DNA of 64,000 nt, taken from an uncultured Shimia sp. GTDB lineage: Bacteria > Pseudomonadota > Alphaproteobacteria > Rhodobacterales > Rhodobacteraceae. The stretch spans positions 79,201 to 143,200 of the forward strand of contig NZ_CANLRL010000004.1 in assembly GCF_947493595.1 (NCBI RefSeq). The letters are read 5' to 3'. Below are positions 34,885 through 43,834 of the stretch, one piece after another. Numbering within the stretch: position 1 is the stretch's first letter; the number at the start of each line of letters is the position of its first letter. Both the position numbers and the translations under genes were made by a program. Below the pieces are notes generated by a model. It did not search any database. It saw nothing but the letters and a program-made list of their open reading frames with translations, and was not told the DNA's origin.

Positions 34885-37239
34885 ATGCTATTTGGACTTG
34901 ATGGGGTCGAAATCGGCCTGATTATCGTCTTTCTCTGCCTCTTTGGAGGCATTCTCTCCGGTTTCCCTGTGGCGTTTGCCATTGGTGGGGCAGGGGTTAT
35001 CTCCTTCGGGATCATTGCGGCACTCGACAGTGCCGGGATCCTGATACACCAAGCAATTGACACCAGCTCAACCATGTATGCCGACCTGATTGCCCAAGGG
35101 GTGAAGTCGGATACAATCTCGGTCTTCCGATACCCGGATCTGCCTCGTGTGGCAGAATCTGTGTTCCCGGGCGGTTGGGAACAGGCAATGAACCGCAACA
35201 TCAGCTTTGTTGTGAACCGGATGAACGAGCGTGTGCTTGCCGGTCAATCCATCGAAACGCTGTTGGCGGTTGTGATGTTTGTTCTGATGGGCATCACGCT
35301 GGAACGGTCCAAGATTGCAAACGACCTTCTGACTACAATGGCGCGCGTCTTTGGCCCGCTGCCGGGCGGTCTGGCTGTGTCGGTTGTGGTTGTGGGTGCC
35401 TTCCTGGCGGCCTCCACCGGTATCGTGGGCGCAACCGTTGTGACCATGGGCCTGCTGTCGCTGCCAACCATGCTGAAGCACGGGTACAACCCGAAGCTGG
35501 CAACTGGTGTGATTGCGGCGTCTGGGACGCTGGGTCAGATCATCCCACCTTCAATCGTGATCGTTCTTCTCGGCACGCTGGCGGGGGACCTCTACTCTGC
35601 GGCACAGGAAAACCGTGCGCAGGTGGCTGGCTGTTCTGATGCGCTGACCTTCCTGGGCGAGCCTGCGGTTGTCTCCGTTGGTACATTGTTCCAGGCGGCG
35701 CTGATCCCCGGCATCATGCTGGCGGTGCTCTACGGTCTCTATGCCTTTGGCTACGCGATGTTTAACCCCAAGGAAGCCCCTGCGGTGGAAATGGAAGCAT
35801 CCAACGGTGAGGCGATCACCCGTGGTGAAGGTCTGACTTGGTTCCTCGGTGTGCCGGCTGCTCTGATCGCAGGTGTTATCCTTCTGGGGCAGGTCAATGT
35901 GATTGGCTCTCAGGATGTGACCGTCGACAGTTTCTCGGACGCGGGTCAAACAGCCAGCTTGCGCACCAATGTTGGTGAACAGTGTAAAGCTTCTATGATC
36001 GATCTGCATGGTCAACTGGCCTGGGATCAGGCGGTTGCAGAGCAGACCAAGATTGACGACGCTGGTGGTGTTGCCGAAGCGCGGGCGCTGTCCGTCGAGG
36101 AGCGTGCCGAGCTGCGTGTCGAGAAAATTGCGGCTGCTGCCCCAATTGGCTCCGGTCTGGCAATTGGTTACCTGCTGTTGGCTCTGATCCTGACCACTGC
36201 ACGCGGCGTTGCGCCAAGCGCGGACACCCGTCCGTTGTTGATTGGTGGCGCGGGTATCGTGCTGGCGCTGGCTGTGGATGCGATCCTGATCACGCCGGTG
36301 ACCACGCCTGGCTGGACATTGATCTTCCTGGCGTTGCCTTTGGCGATGACCCTTTATGGCGTGCGCTTCGGCGCGGGGCTGCTGGGCAAAAATGAGTTGC
36401 TGCGCGTGGTGTTCCCACCGCTGGTTCTGATCATTGCTGTGCTGGGCTCGATCCTTGGCGGGATCACCAACCCAACTCCGGCCGCTGCGCTGGGTGCGGG
36501 CGGGGCGATCATGTTGGCGGCGTATCGTCGCTTGCACGATGAAGGTCGCTCTGGCGGGATCATCATCTGGTCGACCTTTGCGGTGATCATCATGATCCTT
36601 GTGGGCGTGAACTTTGACCTGCGGATCAACCAGGAAGTTGTCTCCACCGAGAACCTGATTGCGTTCTTTGTGGCCAAAGGCACCTATCTGTTTGCGATGT
36701 TTGGCTTGCTTTACGGCTGCTGGGTGTTGTTCCGCGGCAAGGTGTTGTCTCCGATTGTTCGGGAAACTGCAAAAGTGACCTCGATGGTATTCACCATCTT
36801 GATCGGCTCGCAGCTCTTGAACCTTGTGGTGATCAGCTTTGGTGGTGAGCATTATATTCAGGGCTTCCTGAAGTCGTTTGACAACGAGTTCAAAGTCTTC
36901 CTGATCGTGATGCTGGTGCTGTTTGTGATGGGCTTTGTGCTCGACTTCCTCGAGATCATCTACATCGTGATCCCGATTGTCGGCCCGGTTATCTATGGCG
37001 GTACCTTTGATCCGAAGTGGGTGACCATCATGATCGCGGTGAACCTGCAGACCTCGTTCCTGACGCCTCCGTTTGGCTTTGCGCTCTTCTACCTCAGAGG
37101 GGTGGCACCAAAAGAGGTGACAACCGGGCACATCTACAAGGGCATCATTCCCTTTGTGCTCATTCAGGTGCTTGGCCTTGCGATCCTGTGGTTTGTGCCA
37201 TCGATTGTGACGATCCTGCCGGATCTGATCGGGAACTGA
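34885..37239 (+). CDS. TRAP transporter large membrane subunit (long form)
   Basis: A 784-residue DctM-type transport subunit, nearly twice the common 420-440. The core is recognisable at both ends: FLCLFGGILSGFPVAFAIGG, FLAASTGIVGATVVTMGLLSLP and SGTLGQIIPPSIV, then VLDFLEIIYIVIPIVGPV and TPPFGFALFYLRGV. Two extra stretches, about residues 50-125 and 290-560, add hydrophilic sequence and further helices. Such long forms belong to the FcbT3-like group. It should form the Na+-coupled path together with DctQ. Confidence 0.9.
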   Translation: MLFGLDGVEIGLIIVFLCLFGGILSGFPVAFAIGGAGVISFGIIAALDSAGILIHQAIDTSSTMYADLIAQGVKSDTISVFRYPDLPRVAESVFPGGWEQAMNRNISFVVNRMNERVLAGQSIETLLAVVMFVLMGITLERSKIANDLLTTMARVFGPLPGGLAVSVVVVGAFLAASTGIVGATVVTMGLLSLPTMLKHGYNPKLATGVIAASGTLGQIIPPSIVIVLLGTLAGDLYSAAQENRAQVAGCSDALTFLGEPAVVSVGTLFQAALIPGIMLAVLYGLYAFGYAMFNPKEAPAVEMEASNGEAITRGEGLTWFLGVPAALIAGVILLGQVNVIGSQDVTVDSFSDAGQTASLRTNVGEQCKASMIDLHGQLAWDQAVAEQTKIDDAGGVAEARALSVEERAELRVEKIAAAAPIGSGLAIGYLLLALILTTARGVAPSADTRPLLIGGAGIVLALAVDAILITPVTTPGWTLIFLALPLAMTLYGVRFGAGLLGKNELLRVVFPPLVLIIAVLGSILGGITNPTPAAALGAGGAIMLAAYRRLHDEGRSGGIIIWSTFAVIIMILVGVNFDLRINQEVVSTENLIAFFVAKGTYLFAMFGLLYGCWVLFRGKVLSPIVRETAKVTSMVFTILIGSQLLNLVVISFGGEHYIQGFLKSFDNEFKVFLIVMLVLFVMGFVLDFLEIIYIVIPIVGPVIYGGTFDPKWVTIMIAVNLQTSFLTPPFGFALFYLRGVAPKEVTTGHIYKGIIPFVLIQVLGLAILWFVPSIVTILPDLIGN

Positions 37240-37262
37240 TCCAAAGTGTGATAGACAAAAAG

Positions 37263-37290
37263 AAACGGGGGCCACCTGGCCCCCGTTTTC
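37263..37290 (+). terminator. Rho-independent terminator of the TRAP operon
   Basis: AAACGGGGGCC at 37263-37273 pairs with GGCCCCCGTTT at 37278-37288 around ACCT, followed by T residues. Confidence 0.9.
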
Positions 37291-37392
37291 GTTTGAGGTG
37301 TTGGGTGTTAGGAAGGGGGAGCTGAGCTGTTATCGTTGAGGTTGATGTTGACAAGTCACCTAAACCTTCGACGGCTCGTGATCTGTGATCCT

Positions 37393-37626
37393 CTAAAACC
37401 GAACCTTCCGGAACACCGCAAAAACTTGAATTGCGTGAAGAAAAAACATCGCCGGGATAGATACGGCAATGGACAGTCCAGCCAAATTATAGAGTTTTAT
37501 GGGTAGCCAAAAAACAAGCACGACCGAAGCGATAACTAAATATGCTGCGCCGATTATTGGGTTCCATCTTATCAATCGCGCCTGCCAGTTAATGGTCGAA
37601 CACAGGATATCTCTTAGAGTTTTCAT
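37393..37626 (-). CDS. Small membrane protein, unknown
   Basis: A 77-residue protein with two hydrophobic helices (about 24-42 and 48-70). ATG at 37626 is the likely start; a longer start at 37698 would add a hydrophilic stretch without support. The ribosome site is weak (AAGG about 16 nt off). The local GC content is lower than in the neighbouring genes. No family is recognised, and it could be a non-conserved frame. Confidence 0.45.
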   Translation of the reverse strand: MKTLRDILCSTINWQARLIRWNPIIGAAYLVIASVVLVFWLPIKLYNLAGLSIAVSIPAMFFLHAIQVFAVFRKVRF

Positions 37627-37798
37627 ACATGAAATACACCTTAAACCTTGCCGTAGGTTCAAGGGGAAAGCGCTTGTGTCAGTCTCCGGTTTTCCCAAAA
37701 CGGATAGTTTTTATTAGGGAGCTAATCAAATGGGAGATTGGCAACGGCAGGCGGCGTGCCTCGGTCACGCTTGAGATCGAGGCGCTGAAAGATCAAAG

Positions 37799-38248
37799 TC
37801 AGTACCGCGCTGCCCGGTTGATGGCGACGGAGCCCATGACGTGGTCGGTGAGGCCCTGTTTGCGCGCCGTGGTGATCATCAGGACCACCGATATGATCTG
37901 CAAGATTGGGAACATCACCGACACGGTGAAGCCCAATGTGTGCAGGAAGGCTGAGCCAAGGTCAAAGCGGCTGCCGTCGGATTGGCGCAGTTCGATCGAC
38001 ATCAGGCGCATGCCCCAGGTGGCAGAACCTGTCGCAATGGTGACCACGCGGTAAGCAAAGCCAAACACAAACAGCAACGCACCAAAGAAGAAGAGACCGG
38101 TGAAGGCTGTAAATGGCAGCACCAGCACGCAGAGCACAAAGATCAGGCCGGTGTCGATCAGCCACGCCAGAAAGCGCTTGAAGGTCACGTCTTCGTAAAA
38201 CTCGGACTGGGTGTCCGGATCGGGTAGGGCAAAACTGTGGTGGTTCAT
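37799..38248 (-). CDS. RDD-family membrane protein
   Basis: A 149-residue inner-membrane protein with three hydrophobic helices. The RDD-type features are RFLAWLIDTG and a TWGMRLMSIELRQSDG segment. The family is poorly understood; some members transport ions or osmolytes. Start ATG 38248 with GAGAGA upstream. The upstream DUF2852 gene ends in its own terminator, so this gene is probably transcribed separately. Confidence 0.85.
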   Translation of the reverse strand: MNHHSFALPDPDTQSEFYEDVTFKRFLAWLIDTGLIFVLCVLVLPFTAFTGLFFFGALLFVFGFAYRVVTIATGSATWGMRLMSIELRQSDGSRFDLGSAFLHTLGFTVSVMFPILQIISVVLMITTARKQGLTDHVMGSVAINRAARY

Positions 38249-38284
38249 GTCTCTCTCAATTGGGTTGATGCCGGTACTTTATAG

Positions 38285-38315
38285 AAAACGGCGCGGAAGG
38301 GGGCTTCCGCGCCGT
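38285..38315 (-). terminator. Terminator of the DUF2852 gene
   Basis: ACGGCGCGGAAG at 38288-38299 pairs perfectly with CTTCCGCGCCGT at 38304-38315 around GGGG. On the minus strand it ends in TTTT. Confidence 0.85.
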
Positions 38316-38336
38316 GACTGCTCAGATAGGGCGCGC

Positions 38337-38762
38337 TTAGGCGTCTTCGGTTTCGCGACGTTCCTCGGTGGCCTTGGTGGCACGCTCGTCCATGAACTGG
38401 TCAAACTCCGATTTGTCTTTGGCAGCGCGCAGACGCTCCAGGAAGTCTTCGAAGTTTTTCTGCTCATCTTCCAGGCGGCGCAGGGTCTCGTCACGGTAGC
38501 TGTCAAAGGCGCTGTTGCCGGAGGAGGCCATCACATGCATGCGACGCGAGCAGCTGCGATTGCGGGAGGATTTCTTGAACATATCTTTGCTCCAGATCAT
38601 GTAGAACAGAAGGGCCAGGCCAACAGGCCAGAAGAACACGAAGCCAAGAACCATGGCGGCAATCCAGGCACCTTTGCCTTTGCTGTCCAGCCAGGCCTCG
38701 CTCTTGCCAAACCAGCTGAGGTGCTGGGTGTCGGCGGTATGGGCGGTTGCGGCAGGGGTCAT
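38337..38762 (-). CDS. DUF2852 membrane protein
   Basis: A 141-residue protein: one or two membrane helices at about 32-58 followed by a cationic stretch and an E/K/R-rich helix (SAFDSYRDETLRRLEDEQKNFEDFL), which is the signature of DUF2852. The family is restricted to alphaproteobacteria and has no known role. GGAG lies before ATG 38762. Two 17-bp palindromes lie upstream, suggesting regulation by a dedicated factor. Confidence 0.86.
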   Translation of the reverse strand: MTPAATAHTADTQHLSWFGKSEAWLDSKGKGAWIAAMVLGFVFFWPVGLALLFYMIWSKDMFKKSSRNRSCSRRMHVMASSGNSAFDSYRDETLRRLEDEQKNFEDFLERLRAAKDKSEFDQFMDERATKATEERRETEDA

Positions 38763-38805
38763 AACTGTCTCCGAGTTTGTTTTGTTGTGTCTTTGTGAGG
38801 CGGTA

Positions 38806-38880
38806 TGTAAATCGCTTTCACATTACAGAGATTGGGAGTGCAGGAGGGGATTGCAAGAAAAAATGTGAAAGGTTTTTACA
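38806..38880 (-). promoter_or_regulatory. Two 17-bp TGT-N11-ACA palindromes upstream of the DUF2852 gene
   Basis: TGTAAATCGCTTTCACA at 38806-38822 and TGTGAAAGGTTTTTACA at 38864-38880 share the form TGT(A/G)AA...TT(T/C)ACA and are 58 bp apart centre to centre. The second is part of a longer AT-rich dyad at 38860-38884. Both look like binding sites of one regulator. The spacing is one less than CrtJ/PpsR sites (TGT-N12-ACA) and one more than CRP sites, so identity is open. Confidence 0.55.
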
Positions 38881-38934
38881 TTTTCGGGCTATGTATTTGT
38901 AATCGTTTCGAAAATAGTTGCAATTTTTGTGGGT

Positions 38935-39402
38935 CTAGGTGCTGAAACTGCCGACTTTTGCGCCGGAGATTTGCTGAAGGTCTTCGGGAGATACACAAAA
39001 AACATGGTTGGGCGTGCCAGCAGCAGCCCAGATTTCAGTAAATTCGGTCAGGCGGGTGTCCATGAACGCTTTAATAGGGGAGAGGTGACCCACCGGGCTT
39101 ACCCCGCCAATCGCAAAGCCGGTTTGTTTGCGCACAACTGTGGCATCCGCACGGGTAATTTGGGCCCCTAGAAGGGCTTCGGCGGTTTTGGTGTCGACCT
39201 GACGGCCACCGGCGGTGAGAAAAAGCACGACCTCGCCACTGTCGGCCTTTTGAAAGACAATGGATTTGGCGATTTGATCGACTTCGCAGCCCACAGCGTC
39301 GGCTGCCATCTGCGCGGTGCGTGCCCCGTCGGTCTCCCGGATGTCGATGTTCTTGCCCGCTGCTTCCAACGCGGCACGCACGCGTTTCAAACTTTTGCTC
39401 AA
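38935..39402 (-). CDS. YbaK/ProX-type aminoacyl-tRNA deacylase
   Basis: A 155-residue protein of the YbaK/EbsC/ProX editing family, which clears mischarged tRNAs (Cys-tRNAPro or similar). The catalytic lysine lies in IAKSIVFQ, and the GGVSPVGH motif is typical. The start is TTG at 39402 with AGGAG 7 nt upstream; an ATG at 39438 lacks a ribosome site and would add an unusual basic stretch. It is divergent from the SnoaL-like gene. Confidence 0.88.
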   Translation of the reverse strand: MSKSLKRVRAALEAAGKNIDIRETDGARTAQMAADAVGCEVDQIAKSIVFQKADSGEVVLFLTAGGRQVDTKTAEALLGAQITRADATVVRKQTGFAIGGVSPVGHLSPIKAFMDTRLTEFTEIWAAAGTPNHVFCVSPEDLQQISGAKVGSFST

Positions 39403-39459
39403 GTGGTGTCTCCTCGTCCTCGGGTTGATTTCTGCCATGGCGCGCCGCAGGGTGCCAGC

Positions 39460-39846
39460 ATGGAAAAAACAAATGATTTGAAAGAGACATTGCTGGCGTT
39501 GGAGGCCCGGGTTTGGGATGCATTGGTTTCCGGGGACAGCGACGCGGATGGGGCGCTTTTAACGGAAGACTTTATTGGCGTCTATCCAGATGGGTTTGCC
39601 GGAAAAGACGCGCATACTGGCCAATTGGACAGCGGCGCAACCGTGACCGAGTACCGGTTGAGCGCGGTGCAAGTGCGGGCCCCTGGCGCAGACTGCGGGT
39701 TGCTGATCTATCGCGCGGACTACCTGCGGGTTGGCAGGACGGATTGGGAGGTCATGTTGGTGAGTTCCTTGTGGGAGCAGCGCAATGAGGGCTGGGTCAA
39801 CAGCTTCAGTCAGGACACTCCGTTGACCGGGGAAGGAGTGCCCTAA
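39460..39846 (+). CDS. SnoaL/DUF4440-like NTF2-fold protein
   Basis: A 128-residue protein with the NTF2-like pattern: helices at residues 5-25, LTEDFIGVYPDGF, then strands TEYRLSAVQVR, GLLIYRADYLRVG and WEVMLVSSLWEQRNEGWV. Members are small enzymes or binding proteins. Function unknown. ATG at 39460, 57 nt from the divergent YbaK gene. The next gene, glnE, starts about 60 nt later. Confidence 0.75.
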   Translation: MEKTNDLKETLLALEARVWDALVSGDSDADGALLTEDFIGVYPDGFAGKDAHTGQLDSGATVTEYRLSAVQVRAPGADCGLLIYRADYLRVGRTDWEVMLVSSLWEQRNEGWVNSFSQDTPLTGEGVP

Positions 39847-39907
39847 TCCCGCCCTGCGGCAGTGCAGCGGATTGACCTTGGCGGGGCGCGGTTTCAAAGT
39901 CGCGCCC

Positions 39908-42697
39908 ATGTTGTTTGAATCACAAATCACCCGCCTGCCTCGACCTTTTGATCCTGAACTTGGTGCGGAGGCACGGGCGGCGGTGCCTGCGTTGTCCGGC
40001 GATCTGGCCAAGCTGATCGAAGGCACGGCCGGGTCAAGTCCCTATCTCAAGAGCTTGATCCACAAGGAAGCGGACTGGGTGCCAGAGGCGTTGCAGGATG
40101 CGGACGCGGCTTTGGCACAGCTGTTTGCGGAGTTGCGGGCCGGGGCACCGGATCAGCGGGCAACGACCTTGCGGGCGGCGAAACGTAAGGTGGCGCTGCT
40201 CACAGCATTGGCGGATTTGGCCGGGGCGTGGTCGCTTGAAAAAGTGACTGGCACGTTGACGGATTTTGCCGATTTGGCGAGCCAGCTGGCCTTGGAGGCG
40301 ACGATTGGCGCGGAAATACGGCGTAAGAAGCTGCCGGGCGCAACAGAAGACGACATTCCAACGGCAGGTGGCATGGTGTCAATTGCCATGGGCAAGATGG
40401 GCGCACGTGAGTTGAACTACAGCTCAGACATTGATCTGATTTGTCTGTTTGATGAAAGCCGGTTTGATGCGGATGATTATCATGATGCGCGGGCGAGTTT
40501 CATTCGGGCAACGCGCAAAATGGCGGCGATGCTTAATGACATCACCGGCGACGGTTATGTGTTTCGCACAGACCTGAGGCTGCGGCCTGATCCGGCGGTA
40601 ACCCCGGTGTGCCTCGCGATGGAGGCGGCGGAGCGCTACTATGAGAGCCTTGGGCGGACCTGGGAGCGGGCGGCTTACATCAAGGCGCGGCCCTCGGCTG
40701 GCGATCTGGCGGCGGGACAGAAGTTTCTTGATACGTTGACGCCGTTTGTGTGGCGCAAACATCTGGACTTTGCTGCTATTCAGGACGCGCATGACATGCG
40801 GTTGCGTATTCGCGAGCACAAAGGGCTGGGCGGCGAGATCACGTTGGATGGCCACAATATGAAGCTCGGGCGTGGCGGCATTCGCGAGATCGAGTTTTTT
40901 ACCCAGACACGTCAGCTGATTGCAGGTGGGAGAGATCCGTATCTGCGGGACCGTCATACTGTGCCGGGGCTGCGCAAACTGGCGTCCAAAGGCTGGGTGC
41001 CGGAGGATGTGGCGGAGGCGCTGTCTGACCACTATCGGTTCCATCGCGAGGTCGAGCACCGGGTGCAGATGGTTGCGGATGCGCAGACCCACCTGTTGCC
41101 AAAGAGCGAAGAAGGCTGGGGTAAGATTGCCGGGTTGATGGGGCGCGACGAGGCAGACATTCGTGCGGACCTGCATGACCGGCTGACAGAAGTACATGAG
41201 ATGACCGAGGGCTTCTTTGCGCCGGATGCAGCTCCAGTGGAAGGCGGCGTTGAAATTCCCCACACGTTTGATGAGGACGTGATCGCGCGGTGGGAGAGCT
41301 ATCCGGCGATGCGCAGTGTGCGGGCGGTCGAGATTTTCAATCGCGTGCGGCCAGAGATCTTGCGGCGTATGGCACAGGCCCCGAAACCAGATGAAGCGCT
41401 TTTGGCTTTAGACGGTTTTTTGCGTGGCTTGCCCGCGGGGGTGCAATTGTTTTCGCTGTTTGAGGCCAATCCGCAGTTAATTGACTTGCTGGTGGATGTG
41501 GTGGGCACTGCACCTGCGTTGGCGCAGCACTTGTCGCGTAATTCCGGGGTGTTTGATGCGGTGATTGGCGGCAGCTTTTTCACCGACTGGCCGGGCGTGC
41601 GTGGGCTGACCGACGAGTTGCAAGAGCGTTTAGCGCGGGACGCGGATTATGAGGCGCAGCTAGATGGCACGCGGCGGTGGTCCAAGGAGTGGCAGTTCCG
41701 CATAGGTGTGCATCATCTGCGTGGTCTGATTGGTGCGGAGGAAGCTGGGCGGCAATACGCGGATTTGGCCGAAGCGGTTTTGGCCGGGTTGTGGCAGCCG
41801 GTGGCGGATCACTTTGCCGCCAAACATGGGCCGATGCCAGGGAGAGGCGCGATTGTGCTGGGCATGGGCTCTCTGGGGGCGCAGAGGCTCAATGCTACGT
41901 CGGACCTTGATCTGATTGTGATCTATGACGCGGATGGGGTGGAGGCATCTGAAGGGCGGCGGCCTTTGGCAGCGCGTCCGTATTACGCGCGGTTCACACA
42001 AGCTTTGGTCACGGCCTTAAGCGCGCCGATGTCGCAAGGGCGGCTCTATGAGGTGGACATGCGGTTGCGCCCGTCCGGAACGCAGGGGCCGGTGGCCACG
42101 TCGTTGGCCTCGTTTAAGAACTACCAGAGGGATGAGGCCTGGACCTGGGAGCATCTGGCGCTAACACGGGCGCGGCCTGTGACCGGCGCGCCGGAGTTGA
42201 TGGCGGAGGTGGAAGGCTTCCGACAAGAGGTATTGGCGGCGGAGAGAGACAAGGCGGCGATTGGCAAAGACGTGCAAGAGATGCGCGCGCGGATTGCCGC
42301 GGCGAAAGCTCCGGACGGGCCGTGGGACGCGAAGATTGGCGCAGGTCGGTTGCAGGACATCGAGCTGTTGAGCCAAACCGGGGCGTTGCTGGCGGGGTCG
42401 GCCCGCCGCACGGTTGCGCAAGGTTTACAGGCGGGTGTCGCAATTGGCTGGCTTTCTGCCTCAGATGCATCAGACCTTGCCAGTACCTATCGGCTTTGTT
42501 GGCAGGTGCAATTGGCGTCCAAGTTATTGTCCGGCAGCACCATTGTGCCGGATGAGATTGGCGAAGGCGGACGGGCGTTTTTGTTGCGGGAAACCGGCGC
42601 AGACGATATCGAATCTGTGGTAGACACGTTGACAGAGGCCACCCAAAAGGCCGCAGAGACGGTCACCACGGCATTGGCGTCCACAGGAAAGGTGTGA
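39908..42697 (+). CDS. glnE: Bifunctional glutamine synthetase adenylyltransferase / deadenylase
   Basis: GlnE adds and removes AMP on glutamine synthetase in response to PII and glutamine. The 929-residue protein has two nucleotidyltransferase domains, each followed by a helical regulatory domain. The first holds GKMGARELNYSSDIDLI, the second GSLGAQRLNATSDLDLIV, both with the DxD metal pair. ATG at 39908 has a weak ribosome site, and TTG at 39872 is an alternative. A small gene follows with a 1-nt gap. Confidence 0.94.
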   Translation: MLFESQITRLPRPFDPELGAEARAAVPALSGDLAKLIEGTAGSSPYLKSLIHKEADWVPEALQDADAALAQLFAELRAGAPDQRATTLRAAKRKVALLTALADLAGAWSLEKVTGTLTDFADLASQLALEATIGAEIRRKKLPGATEDDIPTAGGMVSIAMGKMGARELNYSSDIDLICLFDESRFDADDYHDARASFIRATRKMAAMLNDITGDGYVFRTDLRLRPDPAVTPVCLAMEAAERYYESLGRTWERAAYIKARPSAGDLAAGQKFLDTLTPFVWRKHLDFAAIQDAHDMRLRIREHKGLGGEITLDGHNMKLGRGGIREIEFFTQTRQLIAGGRDPYLRDRHTVPGLRKLASKGWVPEDVAEALSDHYRFHREVEHRVQMVADAQTHLLPKSEEGWGKIAGLMGRDEADIRADLHDRLTEVHEMTEGFFAPDAAPVEGGVEIPHTFDEDVIARWESYPAMRSVRAVEIFNRVRPEILRRMAQAPKPDEALLALDGFLRGLPAGVQLFSLFEANPQLIDLLVDVVGTAPALAQHLSRNSGVFDAVIGGSFFTDWPGVRGLTDELQERLARDADYEAQLDGTRRWSKEWQFRIGVHHLRGLIGAEEAGRQYADLAEAVLAGLWQPVADHFAAKHGPMPGRGAIVLGMGSLGAQRLNATSDLDLIVIYDADGVEASEGRRPLAARPYYARFTQALVTALSAPMSQGRLYEVDMRLRPSGTQGPVATSLASFKNYQRDEAWTWEHLALTRARPVTGAPELMAEVEGFRQEVLAAERDKAAIGKDVQEMRARIAAAKAPDGPWDAKIGAGRLQDIELLSQTGALLAGSARRTVAQGLQAGVAIGWLSASDASDLASTYRLCWQVQLASKLLSGSTIVPDEIGEGGRAFLLRETGADDIESVVDTLTEATQKAAETVTTALASTGKV

Positions 42698-42698
42698 C

Positions 42699-42968
42699 AT
42701 GGACATTTCGCATTGCGATCCCAAGGGGTTGATTCACGAGAGCTACCGGATGGAAGGAATCGCGGCTTCCGAGTGTCGGTCGATCTTTTTGGATTGGGCG
42801 CTGTCACTACCCGAGGGGGTGGATACGCGGGACGCAATTGAAGTGTTGATTGTGCATTTGAGCAGCCGTTTTCCGGGCCATCCAATGACCGCAGTTTTGG
42901 AAGAAGGCAGCGTGGAAATGCGCGCGCCAAAGCGGCGCGGCGGATGGCGGTCGCGACCGCGGGGGTGA
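42699..42968 (+). CDS. Small conserved protein downstream of glnE
   Basis: An 89-residue protein with a predicted helical core (AASECRSIFLDWALSLP) and a basic tail (KRRGGWRSRPRG). The ATG is 1 nt after the glnE stop and the AAAGGTG lies inside glnE, so they are co-translated. I know no function. The gene order suggests a link to nitrogen control, not proven. Confidence 0.72.
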   Translation: MDISHCDPKGLIHESYRMEGIAASECRSIFLDWALSLPEGVDTRDAIEVLIVHLSSRFPGHPMTAVLEEGSVEMRAPKRRGGWRSRPRG

Positions 42969-43105
42969 CGGTTTAGGCCGTTTTGCTCCTGACTAAATTT
43001 TTAATCAATTCCTTGGAAACGCCTGTGGTGCGTCGCAATCGCGCCCCATTTGACGCGCACATTTATGTGGAGCAGCAGAGGCGAAAACCGCCCGAGGAGT
43101 TGAAC

Positions 43106-43777
43106 ATGTCGATGGGTAAAATTATTGCAGCACTGGTACTGGCTATTGGTGCAAGCGCCTGTGCAACAGTAGACACCGCAAGCCGGAACGCGCCATACGA
43201 CACTGTGCCAACTGATATGGCCGCACCAGCGCCGTCTTATGCGCTTGAGAGCTTTGACGTATCAGTTCCGACTTCGCTCAAAGTATCTGAAGCCAACCTG
43301 TATTACCCCCCTGGCGACATCGTTTGGCGTGGGGATGCACGGGGCAACCGCTATGAGCAGGTCAAAGCGATTTTTGACGAGAGTGTACGTTTGGGCACCC
43401 GTTCGTTGGATGGGGCGATGCCGGTGCGGGTGGAAATTGAAGTGACCCGATTCCACGCGCTGACTGAGAAAACCCGCTATACCGTGGGTGGCGTGCACTC
43501 GATCGAGTTTGTGATGACCATCATTGAACCCCAAAGTGGTGCGGTTCTACGGGGACCAAAACCCATCAAAGCAAGCCTTGTTGGCTATGGCGGACAGATG
43601 GCATTTGAGGCCGAGGCGCGTGGCCTGACCCAAAAATATCGCATCACCCAGCATCTGGCGCGTGTGGTGCATGATGAGTTGACCAAAGCAGAAGGGTTTG
43701 TGGCCCCGCAGCGTGGCGTGACACAGCGCATCCAGCCTTTGGCTCCGGCCGCGGTTGAGGTGGCGGCGGCGGAGTAA
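43106..43777 (+). CDS. DUF6778-like lipoprotein
   Basis: A 223-residue exported lipoprotein. The lipobox reads GASAC, so the lipidated cysteine is residue 18 from ATG 43106. GAGGAG lies 6 nt upstream of that ATG, which decides the start; an upstream in-frame TTG (42983) would hide the signal. The mature part is a beta-rich single domain without recognised catalytic residues. It belongs, I believe, to DUF6778, a Rhodobacterales family of unknown role. Confidence 0.8.
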   Translation: MSMGKIIAALVLAIGASACATVDTASRNAPYDTVPTDMAAPAPSYALESFDVSVPTSLKVSEANLYYPPGDIVWRGDARGNRYEQVKAIFDESVRLGTRSLDGAMPVRVEIEVTRFHALTEKTRYTVGGVHSIEFVMTIIEPQSGAVLRGPKPIKASLVGYGGQMAFEAEARGLTQKYRITQHLARVVHDELTKAEGFVAPQRGVTQRIQPLAPAAVEVAAAE

Positions 43778-43834
43778 CATCGCCAAGCGCAGAGAAGGGT
43801 TTTCACACCCGTTAGAAACAAGTAGGAGGGCGGC

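Noticed and set aside
35551..37275. 574-codon minus-strand frame opposite the TRAP permease gene
   Set aside because: It is antisense to the dctM core. The product would be H/Q/R-rich without any known domain, typical of a shadow frame.
38935..39438. Longer YbaK start at ATG 39438
   Set aside because: It lacks a ribosome site and adds an unusual basic stretch; TTG 39402 has AGGAG at the right distance.
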